A DNA stretch of 64,000 nucleotides from UBA5009 sp038043185 (GCA_038043185.1 JBBTCO010000019.1:1-64000), one strand, 5' to 3'; shown: positions 34,508 to 43,623, counted from the stretch's first letter. The notes: generated by a model not told the origin, from the sequence alone. Translations and numbers: made by a program.

Positions 34508-35686
34508 CTAAATCCACTTCACACAAGCATACCCGCCATACTTTGTTTGCAAATTCGTCACTTGCCCCTGATACAATCGAGCCACCACAGTTTGCAACAC
34601 GCCTTCATAAGCAAATAAACGCAAATCGTATTTAAATACTTGTTGTCCATCGGGTGTTAAAAAACTGACCTCTGGTGCGGCAACAAACTCTTGGCGAATG
34701 ATTTTATCCCGAGGCAAAGTATCAAACAATTTTCGACTGATCGAAGATCCTCGGTAAGACATTTTAGAGCCAAAGGAGTTCTTTGGTTTAAAAAAATATT
34801 TTTTTCTTTCCAACCATATTGTTTCAATATCAAGTTGGGAAAAGGCTTGAGCTCGCGGAACATAATTATTAACAATCGATTTGAATTGAGTAAATTCATT
34901 CGAGAAATTCCAAAAATCAACCTGACACCAGTCAATCATTCTTTGTTTATCTGCTAAAAGAAAATATTCAAATGGGTTTGGGGAAAAAGTTGTTTCACCT
35001 GATAAAAAACTTTGACGAAGAGGTTCTGATTCTGGCGATTCAAAATAAAAATCGGTGAATCTATTGTAAATAAAATCAAAATCAGAGGGTTTAAATTTTC
35101 TGTAATCAAGGATCTCACAGTCCCATCCATGGCACTGCAAGAAATTTTGTACAAATAAAAATTCGATATACAATCTTTGCTGCTCGGGATTTTCATCGAT
35201 GACAGCCAAACGACGTGGTTTATGAAGTGTTCTTGATTTTTTTGCTATCGACAACTGAATTTCATTTTCGCAGCACTGAATCAGATGTTTTATATCAAAA
35301 CCTGGGATTGGCGATGAAAGACGAGCGGCTCGATAAAGAGGTTCACTTAAAAATAGAAATGCAGCATTGGTGTTGATTTCAATGAGTTTGATTTTTTGCT
35401 CAGTGACATCCCAATGAACATCATAGCTCATAGCTATAGCTTTATTGCCGGGATCAACCAACTTTTGAGCGCCCAATTCACTGGAATAATATTTTAGGTA
35501 ATCGGGGGTCGATCTTAGGCCGTAGAGCCCTGCGATCAGTTCTTGGGCTTGATTTTTAATGGCAACAGGAATTTCTAATACAAAAGGTGAGATCAGGTTT
35601 TCAGAAACCAACTTATCGAGCTCAACTGGCGATATTTTTAGATCATTTTCTTTTAAGGCATCAAGAAATCGCGTTTTTGCCGTCAT
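34508..35686 (-). CDS. ATP-grasp-like protein, unknown function
   Basis: A 392-residue protein. The C-terminal half reads like an ATP-grasp ligase: KYFFKPKNSFGSKMSYRG (lysine and glycine-rich loop), IIRQEFVAAPEVSF, KYDLRLFAYEG (metal aspartate) and GQVTNLQTKYGG (metal asparagine). The N-terminal part has AIAMSYDVHWDVTEQKIKLIEINTNAA, the substrate-side segment seen in glutathione-synthetase-like enzymes. The ligated substrates are unknown. Convergent with the secreted-protein gene at 33904 and divergent from exonuclease III. Confidence 0.65.
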   Translation of the reverse strand: MTAKTRFLDALKENDLKISPVELDKLVSENLISPFVLEIPVAIKNQAQELIAGLYGLRSTPDYLKYYSSELGAQKLVDPGNKAIAMSYDVHWDVTEQKIKLIEINTNAAFLFLSEPLYRAARLSSPIPGFDIKHLIQCCENEIQLSIAKKSRTLHKPRRLAVIDENPEQQRLYIEFLFVQNFLQCHGWDCEILDYRKFKPSDFDFIYNRFTDFYFESPESEPLRQSFLSGETTFSPNPFEYFLLADKQRMIDWCQVDFWNFSNEFTQFKSIVNNYVPRAQAFSQLDIETIWLERKKYFFKPKNSFGSKMSYRGSSISRKLFDTLPRDKIIRQEFVAAPEVSFLTPDGQQVFKYDLRLFAYEGVLQTVVARLYQGQVTNLQTKYGGYACVKWI

Positions 35687-35778
35687 GGGTTCCTTTCAGT
35701 GTCACTTTCCCGAAAAAGATGATGAGCCTTATGCGTTAGAGCTTGGAGCTTCATCTGTCTCCAATTAATTTGCTCATC

Positions 35779-36546
35779 ATGAAAATTATCAGTTGGAATG
35801 TCAATGGAATCAGGGCTTGTGCAAAAAAGGGATTATCGGAGTTTTTAGAAAGCGCCGGGCCCGATATTTTTTGTGTTCAAGAAACTAAAGCCAATATAGA
35901 GCAAGTTGAAGAGCCGATTAAACGCCTCGGATTTGAATATTCCTTTTGGTCCAGCGCCCATCGAAAGGGTTATTCTGGAGTCGCCACCTTCGTGAATAAA
36001 AATCCTGAACACGTCGAAAAAGGTTGGGGCTTGGATCAGTACGACACTGAGGGGCGGATTGTGATTACCGATCATGGGCCGTTTGATCTTTATAATATTT
36101 ATTTTCCTAATGGTGGATCAGGAGACGAGCGGCATAATTTTAAACAGATTTTTTTGAAAGAACTCAATATTCACTTAAAAGAAAAAATAAAGAAAGGACG
36201 CGAGCTGATCATCCTTGGCGATTACAATGTGGCCCATCGTGAAATTGATGTTTATGATCCGGTTCGACTTTCGAAGGAATCCGGCTTTTTACCAGAGGAA
36301 CGCGCTTGGTTTGATTCTTTCATTGAATTGGGATTTGTTGATACCTTTCGACATTTTTATCCCAATGAAAAAAACAAATATTCGTGGTGGTCCTACCGGG
36401 AATTGGCGCGAATTTCTAATCGCGGCTGGAGAATCGATTGCATTTCTGTAACCAAAGGACTTACAAAAAAACTGCAGTCAGCGCAAATCATGGACGATGT
36501 TGAAGGTTCTGATCATTGCCCAATTGCAATTGAGATAGATATTTAA
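35779..36546 (+). CDS. xthA: exodeoxyribonuclease III (AP endonuclease)
   Basis: A 255-residue DNA-repair nuclease of the exonuclease-endonuclease-phosphatase fold. Motifs: WNVNGIRA, QETKA (metal glutamate), YSGVATF, LYNIYFPNGG, GDYNVAH, WRIDCISVT and GSDHCPI (catalytic histidine). It removes abasic sites and 3'-blocking groups. The ATG at 35779 starts exactly at the family N-terminus MKIISWNVNG; twelve upstream codons in frame are not conserved. A ribosome site is not evident. Confidence 0.93.
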   Translation: MKIISWNVNGIRACAKKGLSEFLESAGPDIFCVQETKANIEQVEEPIKRLGFEYSFWSSAHRKGYSGVATFVNKNPEHVEKGWGLDQYDTEGRIVITDHGPFDLYNIYFPNGGSGDERHNFKQIFLKELNIHLKEKIKKGRELIILGDYNVAHREIDVYDPVRLSKESGFLPEERAWFDSFIELGFVDTFRHFYPNEKNKYSWWSYRELARISNRGWRIDCISVTKGLTKKLQSAQIMDDVEGSDHCPIAIEIDI

Positions 36547-36561
36547 TTTAAAAGGAATATT

Positions 36562-37077
36562 ATGCCCTTGCTTTACTTTTTAGCGGAACTCTGGATTTTT
36601 ATTTTATTCGTGGATTGGCTTGGGTTTTGGTGGTCGGTTTTAGCTTATATCCTGCCCAGTTTTTTGGGTTTGATTTTACTTTCAATGCAAAGCCGCGAGG
36701 TCATGACAAAATTGCAGAAGACAACGAGTGGGGAGCAAAACGACTCATCTATTGATATTTTGCGATCGGCCGGTTCTATTGTCGGAGCACTCTTTTTGAT
36801 CATTCCCGGTTTTTTCAGCAGAGCCGTCGGGGTATTATTGATTTTTCCACCGACACGATGGTTACTCATTTCCCTTTCTTCTTTTTTATTTTTCAGAAGA
36901 TGGATCAGTAAAAGTTTTTCCATGTATCAGTTTGGTAGTGGAGCTTTTCGTGTCTACACAAATACCGGGCGATTTAAAAATGATCAAGTCGGCGCTGAAG
37001 AACCTAGGGACGTCACAAAAAGCAATAATGAAGTGATCGATGTGGTGCCAATAAAGATCGAAAATAAACGGGATTAA
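36562..37077 (+). CDS. fxsA: FxsA-family membrane protein
   Basis: A 171-residue protein with the FxsA pattern: AELWIFILFVDWLGFWWSV at the N-terminus, a loop with a conserved glycine-rich stretch, then RSAGSIVGALFLIIPGFFSRAVGVLLIFPPTR and a polar C-terminal tail. FxsA suppresses F exclusion of phage T7 when overexpressed; its normal role is unknown. AAAGGAAT precedes the ATG. The stop overlaps the stop of the convergent penicillin-binding-protein gene by four bases. Confidence 0.85.
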   Translation: MPLLYFLAELWIFILFVDWLGFWWSVLAYILPSFLGLILLSMQSREVMTKLQKTTSGEQNDSSIDILRSAGSIVGALFLIIPGFFSRAVGVLLIFPPTRWLLISLSSFLFFRRWISKSFSMYQFGSGAFRVYTNTGRFKNDQVGAEEPRDVTKSNNEVIDVVPIKIENKRD

Positions 37078-38363
37078 TTTGAGAGCTGGGGTTTCACACG
37101 GCTATTGGCCACTTTGCGTTTAGTGAGTGGCTCAAAATATTTCATAAACATAGTTTGGGCAAGATGAGAAGATTTTACCGTCCAAAACTCTTTGTTAACC
37201 GTAATCGCAGAAACTGCAATTTTTCGATCTTGCTCATCATAAGCGTAACCAACAAACCAATCCACACGCCCTTTAGGATTATCACCGCTAAGGTGTCCAG
37301 TTTTTCCTCCGACTTCAATTTCTTGAAATCGACGATCACGGGTAAGAGGACGGAAACTTCGTCGGGAAGTGCCGCTATGAACTGTTTGTGACATGAGTAT
37401 TTTTAATTGTGTCGCTGATTCTGGATTGACCACTTGTCCGCGATCTACAGTTTCGCCATTGTAAACTATTTCGCCTTGGTCATTTTGCAAAGATTCAACA
37501 ATATAAGGAATGACCATTTTTCCTTGGTTGACGATGGCTCCTGCGATCATAGCTCCTTGAATAGGGCTCATGCGAGTTAATCGATTAAAACCCGAAGCTA
37601 CTTGGGTCATCTCATAACCTTTTTCATTAGGTACAACTGTGATTCCCATTTCAACCTGGAAATCCGTAGGGATTTCTTGATTGAACATAAAGCGATTCGC
37701 ATAATTCATTAGGTCTTCCGGATTCAAGTTTTCCAAACTTAAACGCCCGAAAGCCGTGTTTATAGATTGAGCAAAAGCGTCTCGCAAAGTGATTCTTCTT
37801 GTCCATCGATTGATTCGATCCGACATCACATTTTTGCGGTAGAGAGTGTAATTACCGCCATTGAAATGAATGTTGTGCGCTGGGGTAACTCCCGCTTTAT
37901 CTATTGCTGCTGCTGAAGTAACAATTTTAAAAACTGATGCTGCTGGGTAGGTGGCTCGAAGGGCTAAGTTGGTATTGAGATTTGGATTTCTTTCATAACT
38001 GGCCATACTCAAAATTTTCCCAGTTTTAGCATCCATCATAACGACTGCACCATAATCAGGGCGATACTGTTTTAAGAGCTTTTCCGCTTCATTTTGTAGC
38101 CGCTGATCGATGGTGTAATTAACTTTATAAGTTTCAGGAGTGTTTTCGATGGCGATTTTAAGCTCGCTGGGACGAGTGTTGTTTTTCAGAGGTTCAGTGA
38201 GTGAACGGGAAATTTGCAGCCGTCGGTCAAGTCTGGATTGAAGTTGCCGTTGGATGCTATTTTGTTCGTGATCTTCCAAGACAAGCGAGAATAGATAAAA
38301 GCCACCCACTAAGGCAGAAATCACAAGCAGTATTAAAGTCTTGGGTCGTTTTGTTATTTTCAT
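37074..38363 (-). CDS. penicillin-binding protein transpeptidase
   Basis: A 429-residue membrane-anchored transpeptidase. One transmembrane helix (about 9-28), a short linker, then a single penicillin-binding domain with SVFK (S143, K146), SIN (S200-N202) and KTG (354-356). There is no glycosyltransferase or dimerisation domain, so it resembles a shortened class B PBP or the D-transpeptidase-like PBP of the MrdA/PbpA group. It would crosslink peptidoglycan. The upstream region holds the largest inverted repeat of the window (38417-38565), so its promoter must lie between 38364 and 38416 or beyond the repeat. Confidence 0.9.
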   Translation of the reverse strand: MKITKRPKTLILLVISALVGGFYLFSLVLEDHEQNSIQRQLQSRLDRRLQISRSLTEPLKNNTRPSELKIAIENTPETYKVNYTIDQRLQNEAEKLLKQYRPDYGAVVMMDAKTGKILSMASYERNPNLNTNLALRATYPAASVFKIVTSAAAIDKAGVTPAHNIHFNGGNYTLYRKNVMSDRINRWTRRITLRDAFAQSINTAFGRLSLENLNPEDLMNYANRFMFNQEIPTDFQVEMGITVVPNEKGYEMTQVASGFNRLTRMSPIQGAMIAGAIVNQGKMVIPYIVESLQNDQGEIVYNGETVDRGQVVNPESATQLKILMSQTVHSGTSRRSFRPLTRDRRFQEIEVGGKTGHLSGDNPKGRVDWFVGYAYDEQDRKIAVSAITVNKEFWTVKSSHLAQTMFMKYFEPLTKRKVANSRVKPQLSN

Positions 38364-38416
38364 AATATTAACGCTAGCATTGATTCTTATCGGTCACAAG
38401 TCCCGAAGCCTGTAGT

Positions 38417-38565
38417 AATTTTTAGACAGATTTTTAAAAAAACTTGGGCCTCTTTTTCTTTTCAAGACGCGCGCATCCTGCGCTCTTGCTTGAGCACATC
38501 CTGTGCCGCAAAGGTCTTGAAAAGAAAAAGAGGCCCAAGTTTTTTTAAAAATCTGTCTAAAAATT
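38417..38565. repeat. giant inverted repeat, 52-base perfect arms, 45-base core
   Basis: Arms 38417-38468 and 38514-38565 are exact reverse complements. The core 38469-38513 contains two small hairpins, GCGC-ATCCT-GCGC and GCAC-ATCCT-GTGC. It is in the 355-base gap between the divergent penicillin-binding-protein and secreted-protein genes; apart from it that gap holds only promoter-type sequence and a strong AGGAGG at 38634. Confidence 0.95.
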
Positions 38566-38650
38566 CGACAGTTTGGAAACTTTTTCTGAAAGAATTGGTG
38601 TGAGGCAATTATCCGCTGTTGAGATCAATCTAGAGGAGGTTTTTTGGCAA

Positions 38651-38722
38651 ATGGCCTTGGCAGGACCTTTGCTTTATACCGGGAAGATAAGCTGGGCCAT
38701 TATTTCCTGGGGGTTGCTATGA
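38651..38722 (+). CDS. possible 23-residue leader peptide
   Basis: ATG at 38651 to TGA at 38720-38722 encodes a hydrophobic peptide ending WAIISWGLL. A very strong AGAGGAGGT lies 11 bases before the ATG, and the TGA overlaps the ATG of the next gene (ATGA). It could be a leader peptide coupling translation to the secreted-protein gene. Alternatively the same ribosome site serves an in-frame TTG at 38644 of that gene, but this would put 25 polar residues before its signal peptide. Confidence 0.35.
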   Translation: MALAGPLLYTGKISWAIISWGLL

Positions 38723-39045
38723 AAATTTCTTCGATGAAACTTGTGATTTTTATTTACTTTGCAGCTTTATTTTTATCCCGAGTAAGTTTGGCTGGCGAAT
38801 GTAAGGAGTTAGGTACAGAGCTTGATTCCATGAGGAAAGCTCAAAATCAAATCATGATAAGTTTAGTGAAAAATCACGAAAGTTTTGCAGATAACATGGT
38901 TGAGGTTTCTCAATCCAATTTATCCATCGTAAAAAAAACGGCCAAATCTTACCGTGTTCGAGGAGAAAAAGCCCAAATCATTGCTGATAAATTGGATATC
39001 GCTAGCGCTGATCTTATTACTAAAGTTAAGAAGTGCCTCAAGTAG
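38719..39045 (+). CDS. small secreted helical protein
   Basis: A 108-residue exported protein: signal peptide (1-29, cleavage after SLAG), then a mostly helical mature part with only two cysteines, one at each end (GECKEL and KKCLK), which could form a single disulfide closing a helical hairpin. GGGGG lies seven bases before the ATG. No family is recognised. The start overlaps the stop of the possible leader peptide. Confidence 0.6.
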   Translation: MKISSMKLVIFIYFAALFLSRVSLAGECKELGTELDSMRKAQNQIMISLVKNHESFADNMVEVSQSNLSIVKKTAKSYRVRGEKAQIIADKLDIASADLITKVKKCLK

Positions 39046-39052
39046 TACAAAC

Positions 39053-39148
39053 ATGTGTAATCCTGGCTACTATCCAGCTGGGCAACAGCAGACAGATTGT
39101 GGTAATTGGCATGACTGCGAACGACTTTATTGTTGCCGTTCTTATTAA
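39053..39148 (+). CDS. tiny cysteine-rich ORF, doubtful
   Basis: 31 codons from ATG 39053 with five cysteines (CNPGYYPAGQ...DCGNWHDC...YCC). The composition is striking for random sequence and resembles small disulfide-rich peptides or a fragment of a CxPGYY repeat, but there is no ribosome site or signal peptide. It may be the remnant of a longer gene. The rest of the gap to 39336 has no gene. Confidence 0.2.
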   Translation: MCNPGYYPAGQQQTDCGNWHDCERLYCCRSY

Positions 39149-39256
39149 GCTTAAAAACTCACCTGACAGCATAATATATTTTGCGTTGCAGCTAAATTAA
39201 AATTATTTAATAAATACAAGTAGTTGAATAATTTTAAGGTCATTTAAGATTTCTTC

Positions 39257-39286
39257 TTGCAAAAATTACATGATAAGTGCTTAATA
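39257..39286 (+). promoter_or_regulatory. possible sigma-70 promoter of the DksA-like gene
   Basis: TTGCAA (39257-39262) and TTAATA (39281-39286) with an 18-base spacer, about 50 bases before the start codon at 39337. Moderate match, read by eye. Confidence 0.3.
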
Positions 39287-39336
39287 GACCAGTTCCAAAA
39301 CGGCACTAAGCCAAGGATATGTTTTTAGGGGGAAAA

Positions 39337-39708
39337 ATGGCATTGATTCCAGAAGGTTTACTCAAGGAATGTCGATCTAAGCTTCTGCAAACTAAAGGTG
39401 ATATTTTGAATCGTGTACGTGAAGCGCGCTCTCATTTAGATAATGAAGATCGTGGCGGTGACGAAGCCGATCAAACAGTCAGAGTATTAGCTGAAGCTGA
39501 ATTTTTGAACATGCATGATCGTTTACGCCATCAATTGATGGAAATTGAAAGTGCTCTCGCTAGAATAGAAAACGGTAGCTACGGTCATTGTGAAGAAACA
39601 GAAGAGCCAATTGAGCATGAAAGACTTAGAGCTATTCCTTGGACTCGGCTAAGCATCGAAGGTGCAGAGCTTCGCGAATCCATCAACAAACGCTACGCTC
39701 GCGGTTAG
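39337..39708 (+). CDS. DksA/TraR-family protein lacking the zinc finger
   Basis: A 123-residue protein with the DksA layout: a long coiled coil (about 8-75) whose tip carries acidic residues GGDEADQ, then GSYGHCEETEEPIEHERLRAIPWTRLSIEGAE. In DksA the last part is a four-cysteine zinc finger; here only one cysteine remains (C87), so zinc is unlikely to be bound. DksA-type proteins insert into the RNA polymerase secondary channel to mediate the stringent response. AGGGGGAAAA precedes the ATG. The agmatinase gene converges from downstream. Confidence 0.87.
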   Translation: MALIPEGLLKECRSKLLQTKGDILNRVREARSHLDNEDRGGDEADQTVRVLAEAEFLNMHDRLRHQLMEIESALARIENGSYGHCEETEEPIEHERLRAIPWTRLSIEGAELRESINKRYARG

Positions 39709-39736
39709 AGCTCTAATGTCAGTTAAGCAGTGGTGG

Positions 39737-40786
39737 TCAGGGATTCGTAAGGGTACTCCAACCGCAAAGTTTGTAAAGAATGCGGGCCCCGACATTGCCG
39801 TCCCACTCGTCAGCTTCACTGGTGGGGACGCCGCCGGTGGAAACTTCGTTGAGGTCAAATCCGACAATTTTTCGACCAGATTCCGCGATGGCGCGGAAAA
39901 GATAAAAAACTTGATCAAAGTTAAGCCCTCCGGGAACGGGAGTCCCTGTGTGAGGGCAAAAAACCGGATCGAGGCCGTCAATATCAAAAGAAATATAAAC
40001 TTTGTCGGGAAGTTCTTTCAGAATGTCTTCGGAAATTTTTCCCCAAGATTCACCCTGCAGTAATCGACGTTTTAAATCGAGATCAAAAAAAGTTTTTATA
40101 TCTTTGCGGGATTGAATAAGTTCGTACTCTTCTTCGCAAAAATCCCTGATGCCCACTTGCACTAGTTTTTTAGGTCGAGTGGAGTGATTCATTACATTGT
40201 ACATAATAGAGGCATGGGATTGAGTAAACCCTTGATAGCTTTTACGGAGATCAGCATGAGCATCAAAATGTAAAACCGCAAACTCACCCTGGTGTTTTTT
40301 GCTAACGGCTTGGATTGCACCCCAAGGAGTAGAATGGTCGCCACCAACGAGTCCCAATAATTTTCCAGAATTCAAAATTTCTTCGGCTTGTTGGAGCGTC
40401 CAAGCAGTCATTTCCTCGCAAGCTAAATTTACTTTTTGGCAAAGCTCGGCGATTTTCTTTTCATCTGTACTTAAATCACTGCGCAGTTGAATTACATTTT
40501 GAGCAACACTTTTAAATTTATCATTTTTATCTTTAAGTTCCTGAGGGATTTGGCGCATAAAATAGCCAACTTCGTAGGCTTTTTTTGTTTCCAAATCGAA
40601 AAGGTCGACTTGTTCGCTGGCTTGTCTAATCAGTTGTGGTCCTTGTGAGGCTCCCCAACCATACGAAGTCGTCACTTCCCAGGGAACAGGCAAGAGCACG
40701 ACACGAGCTTGCTCTTCAGAGCAGGGAATTCCGAAAATTCCAAACTCAGAAGATATAGACGTTGTGGGATCAAACTTAAAGCTCAT
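39737..40786 (-). CDS. speB: agmatinase (arginase/ureohydrolase family)
   Basis: A 349-residue binuclear manganese enzyme: GGDHSTPWG (about 148-156), DAHADLRKSYQG with the two Mn aspartates, and SFDIDGLDP near residue 272. It hydrolyses agmatine to putrescine and urea, the step after arginine decarboxylase (SpeA, 47734-49641). The N-terminal 30 residues and the insert around 75-130 make it longer than E. coli SpeB (306). It is divergent from the peptide-binding-protein gene. Confidence 0.88.
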   Translation of the reverse strand: MSFKFDPTTSISSEFGIFGIPCSEEQARVVLLPVPWEVTTSYGWGASQGPQLIRQASEQVDLFDLETKKAYEVGYFMRQIPQELKDKNDKFKSVAQNVIQLRSDLSTDEKKIAELCQKVNLACEEMTAWTLQQAEEILNSGKLLGLVGGDHSTPWGAIQAVSKKHQGEFAVLHFDAHADLRKSYQGFTQSHASIMYNVMNHSTRPKKLVQVGIRDFCEEEYELIQSRKDIKTFFDLDLKRRLLQGESWGKISEDILKELPDKVYISFDIDGLDPVFCPHTGTPVPGGLNFDQVFYLFRAIAESGRKIVGFDLNEVSTGGVPTSEADEWDGNVGARILYKLCGWSTLTNP

Positions 40787-40968
40787 GAGTTTTGCCTTTC
40801 ATCTTGAAGAGAGACACCTTTTTATGAACTGTTTTGTTCTGCTTGGGAAGTGGTAAGCCAGAGTTATTATTGCGACGCGAAAGCGACGCAGAGCTGATTG
40901 CTTTAAAGCTGTGATTCAAAGAACTTAATAGCGATGTAAGTGTTGATCATTTTTGAAAGGACCTTTCA

Positions 40969-42597
40969 ATGAAGAATAAATTAATTTCGGGTGTTTGTTT
41001 GGGTGTAATTTTAATCGCTGCCTATGCGGCTCAGGCGGCAATTCCAAATGCCAATGCTCCAAAAGGGGGCATCATTAATTTAAATTATGAACAGGAACCT
41101 GCGTCGATTCATCCGATAACTTCGACGGATGGCTATGCTCAAGATATTCACGCATTAGCCTGTGATTCCTTACTTTCAAGAGATGCGACAACTTATGAAT
41201 TTAAACCACGGATCGCCACTTCATGGGAAATTTCCAAAGATGGAAAGCAGTACACTTTTAAACTTCGTGACAATGTTTTTTTTCATGATGGAAAACCACT
41301 CACTGCTGAAGATGTGAAATTCACTTATGAAGCTTTTGTCGATCCTAAATTAGGAGCTGCTCACTGGAAGCCTTATTTTGAGGGAATTACGAAAGTGGAA
41401 GTGGTCGATGCAAAAACAGTGCGTTTTACTGTTAAAGATACTTATTTCAATAATTTTAACATTGCTGCGGGAACAGTTATTTTGCCGAAACATGTTTATG
41501 GAGATGTGGAAAAATCAAAAAAATTAAATCGTTCTTTTGTTTGCGTGGGTCCCTACAAACTTGACAACTTTGATCGGGGTCAAATTTTAGTTTTGAAAAA
41601 AGATCCGCAGTGGTTTGGCAATACGGCACCTGAATGGAAAGGATTTAATAATTTCAGTCAAATTAATGTTCGTTTTTACAAAGATGAGACTGTGCAAATT
41701 GAAAGAATTAAAAAAGGCGATGTGGATTATTTATTATGGGCGAATCCCGAAGCCTTCATGAAAAAAGCTGTTGGTCCCGAGTGGGGCAAAAAAGTATTTA
41801 AATACAAGGCCGAAAATAAAGTTCCAAAAGGCTATGGATTTATCGCCTGGAATCTTCGCAAACCTTTATTTCAAGAAAAAAATGTTCGCATTGCTTTGGC
41901 TCATTTGGCCAATCGTCCCGAGATGAATAAAAAATTCCGTTATGGAATGTCGGATCTTGTGGGCGCACCTATTTATTCGAGCAGTGATTATGCACCTGCA
42001 GTGAAACCTATTTCTTTTGATCCGCCAAAAGCGCGCGAATTATTAACTCAAGCCGGGTGGGCTGATACAGATAAAGATGGAATTTTAGATAAAGTTGTAG
42101 ATGGTAAAAAAACCAATTTTCAATTTACCTTAAGTTATGCGGCGAAAGAAAATGAAAAATATTGGACGATGTACAAAGAGGATTTGAAAAAAGTCGGCAT
42201 CATTATGGATTTGAACTTTTTAGAATGGAATACTTTTATTAAACAAACCGATGATGGAACCTTTGACGCATTAACAATGCGCTGGGGCTCGGGCTCGGTG
42301 GATCCTGATCCTAAACAAGTTTGGCATTCGGCTTCCGCAGAAAAAGGCGGTTCTAACTTTATTAATTATAAAAATGCTGAAGTGGATAAGCTGATTGATG
42401 AAGGCCGTATGACTTTGGATAAACCAAAGCGCATAGTTTTGTTGAAAAAAGCTTATGAAAAAATAGCGGAAGATGCGCCGTATTTATTTCTTTTTTCAGA
42501 CCGTTATCAATTTTATGCAACAACAGCTAAAATTGCAAAACCTGGTGATACTTTTATTTTTGATTTGGGTATCGATACTTGGTGGATGAAACCGTAA
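40969..42597 (+). CDS. ABC transporter peptide-binding protein (SBP family 5)
   Basis: A 542-residue periplasmic binding protein with a signal peptide (cleavage after YAAQA, about 24). Family 5 hallmarks are AT(S)WEISKDGKQYTFKLRDNVFFHDGKPLTAEDVKFTYEA and the C-terminal WGSGSVDPDPKQVWHS. Related proteins bind di- or oligopeptides, nickel or other solutes. GAAAGGACC lies before the ATG. It begins a three-gene unit with two permeases; the matching ATPases are probably those at 61.5-63.4 kb. Confidence 0.92.
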   Translation: MKNKLISGVCLGVILIAAYAAQAAIPNANAPKGGIINLNYEQEPASIHPITSTDGYAQDIHALACDSLLSRDATTYEFKPRIATSWEISKDGKQYTFKLRDNVFFHDGKPLTAEDVKFTYEAFVDPKLGAAHWKPYFEGITKVEVVDAKTVRFTVKDTYFNNFNIAAGTVILPKHVYGDVEKSKKLNRSFVCVGPYKLDNFDRGQILVLKKDPQWFGNTAPEWKGFNNFSQINVRFYKDETVQIERIKKGDVDYLLWANPEAFMKKAVGPEWGKKVFKYKAENKVPKGYGFIAWNLRKPLFQEKNVRIALAHLANRPEMNKKFRYGMSDLVGAPIYSSSDYAPAVKPISFDPPKARELLTQAGWADTDKDGILDKVVDGKKTNFQFTLSYAAKENEKYWTMYKEDLKKVGIIMDLNFLEWNTFIKQTDDGTFDALTMRWGSGSVDPDPKQVWHSASAEKGGSNFINYKNAEVDKLIDEGRMTLDKPKRIVLLKKAYEKIAEDAPYLFLFSDRYQFYATTAKIAKPGDTFIFDLGIDTWWMKP

Positions 42598-42606
42598 GGG
42601 ACAAAA

Positions 42607-43614
42607 GTGCTCGCCTATTTTTTTCGCAGGATATTCTTGATGATCCCAACTTTTTTTGGGATCACGCTGGCGACTTTCATTTTAATCAATTTAGCTCCTG
42701 GCAGTCCCATTGAGCAGCAAATTCAAAGAATCCGATTCGGCCAAGGTTCAAAATCTTCAAATGCTGTGGTCAATCAGGAAGTGATCGATGCACTTAACAA
42801 GCAATATGGTTTTGATAAACCTATATCAACGCGATATTGGATTTGGCTGAAGAATTTATCTCGACTGGATTTTGGCGAAAGCTTCACTTATCAAGAACCT
42901 GTCTTGGACGTGATCTTAAGTAAATTTCCAGTCTCACTTCAGTTTGGTTTGGCCTCGTTAATTTTAACTTATATTGTGTGCATTCCGTTGGGGGTGATTA
43001 AGGCCCTAAAAGCAGGCCAAAGTTTTGATCGGATTTCAGGACTGCTATTGTATTTTTCTTATTCGATTCCCAGTTTAATTTTAGGGATTTTTTTAATCGT
43101 GTTTTTTGCGGGTAGTAATTATTTTAGTTGGTTTCCCATCGGTGGTCTTAAATCCGATGACTATGAAAGTTTCACAACTTTGCAAAAATTTACAGATCGT
43201 GCCCATCATTTTGTCTTGCCTTTAATTTGTTACATGGTCGGTAGTTTTACCGAACTCACCATGGTGATGAGAAACTCTATGTTAGATGTTATTAAATCGG
43301 ATTACATTCGCACCGCAAGAGCCAAGGGACTTCCCGAAAGACTTATTGTTTTTAAGCATGCTTTAAAAAATTCTTTGATTCCAATTGCTACGGGTCTCAG
43401 TGGATTTTTTGCTATTTTCCTTGCCGGCTCTATTATTATCGAAAGCATATTTAATTTGGATGGCATTGGTTTGTTAGCTTACTCCTCAATTTCTTCTCGG
43501 GATTACAATGTCATCATGGGTTTGACGTTTTTAAGTTCCCTGGTTTTAATGTTCGGAAAAATATTTAGTGATTTAGTTTATGTGATGATTGATCCACGTA
43601 TTGATTTTAAATAA
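42607..43614 (+). CDS. peptide ABC transporter permease (DppB/OppB type)
   Basis: A 335-residue inner-membrane permease with an N-terminal helix (RRIFLMIPTFFGITLATFIL), the family segment NLAPGSPIEQQ, five more helices and the cytoplasmic EAA loop TARAKGLPERLIVFKHALKNSLIP. GTG start with AAGGGAC ahead of it, nine bases after the binding-protein stop. It forms the channel with the DppC-type partner next to it. Confidence 0.92.
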   Translation: MLAYFFRRIFLMIPTFFGITLATFILINLAPGSPIEQQIQRIRFGQGSKSSNAVVNQEVIDALNKQYGFDKPISTRYWIWLKNLSRLDFGESFTYQEPVLDVILSKFPVSLQFGLASLILTYIVCIPLGVIKALKAGQSFDRISGLLLYFSYSIPSLILGIFLIVFFAGSNYFSWFPIGGLKSDDYESFTTLQKFTDRAHHFVLPLICYMVGSFTELTMVMRNSMLDVIKSDYIRTARAKGLPERLIVFKHALKNSLIPIATGLSGFFAIFLAGSIIIESIFNLDGIGLLAYSSISSRDYNVIMGLTFLSSLVLMFGKIFSDLVYVMIDPRIDFK

Positions 43615-43623
43615 GGATTGGAT

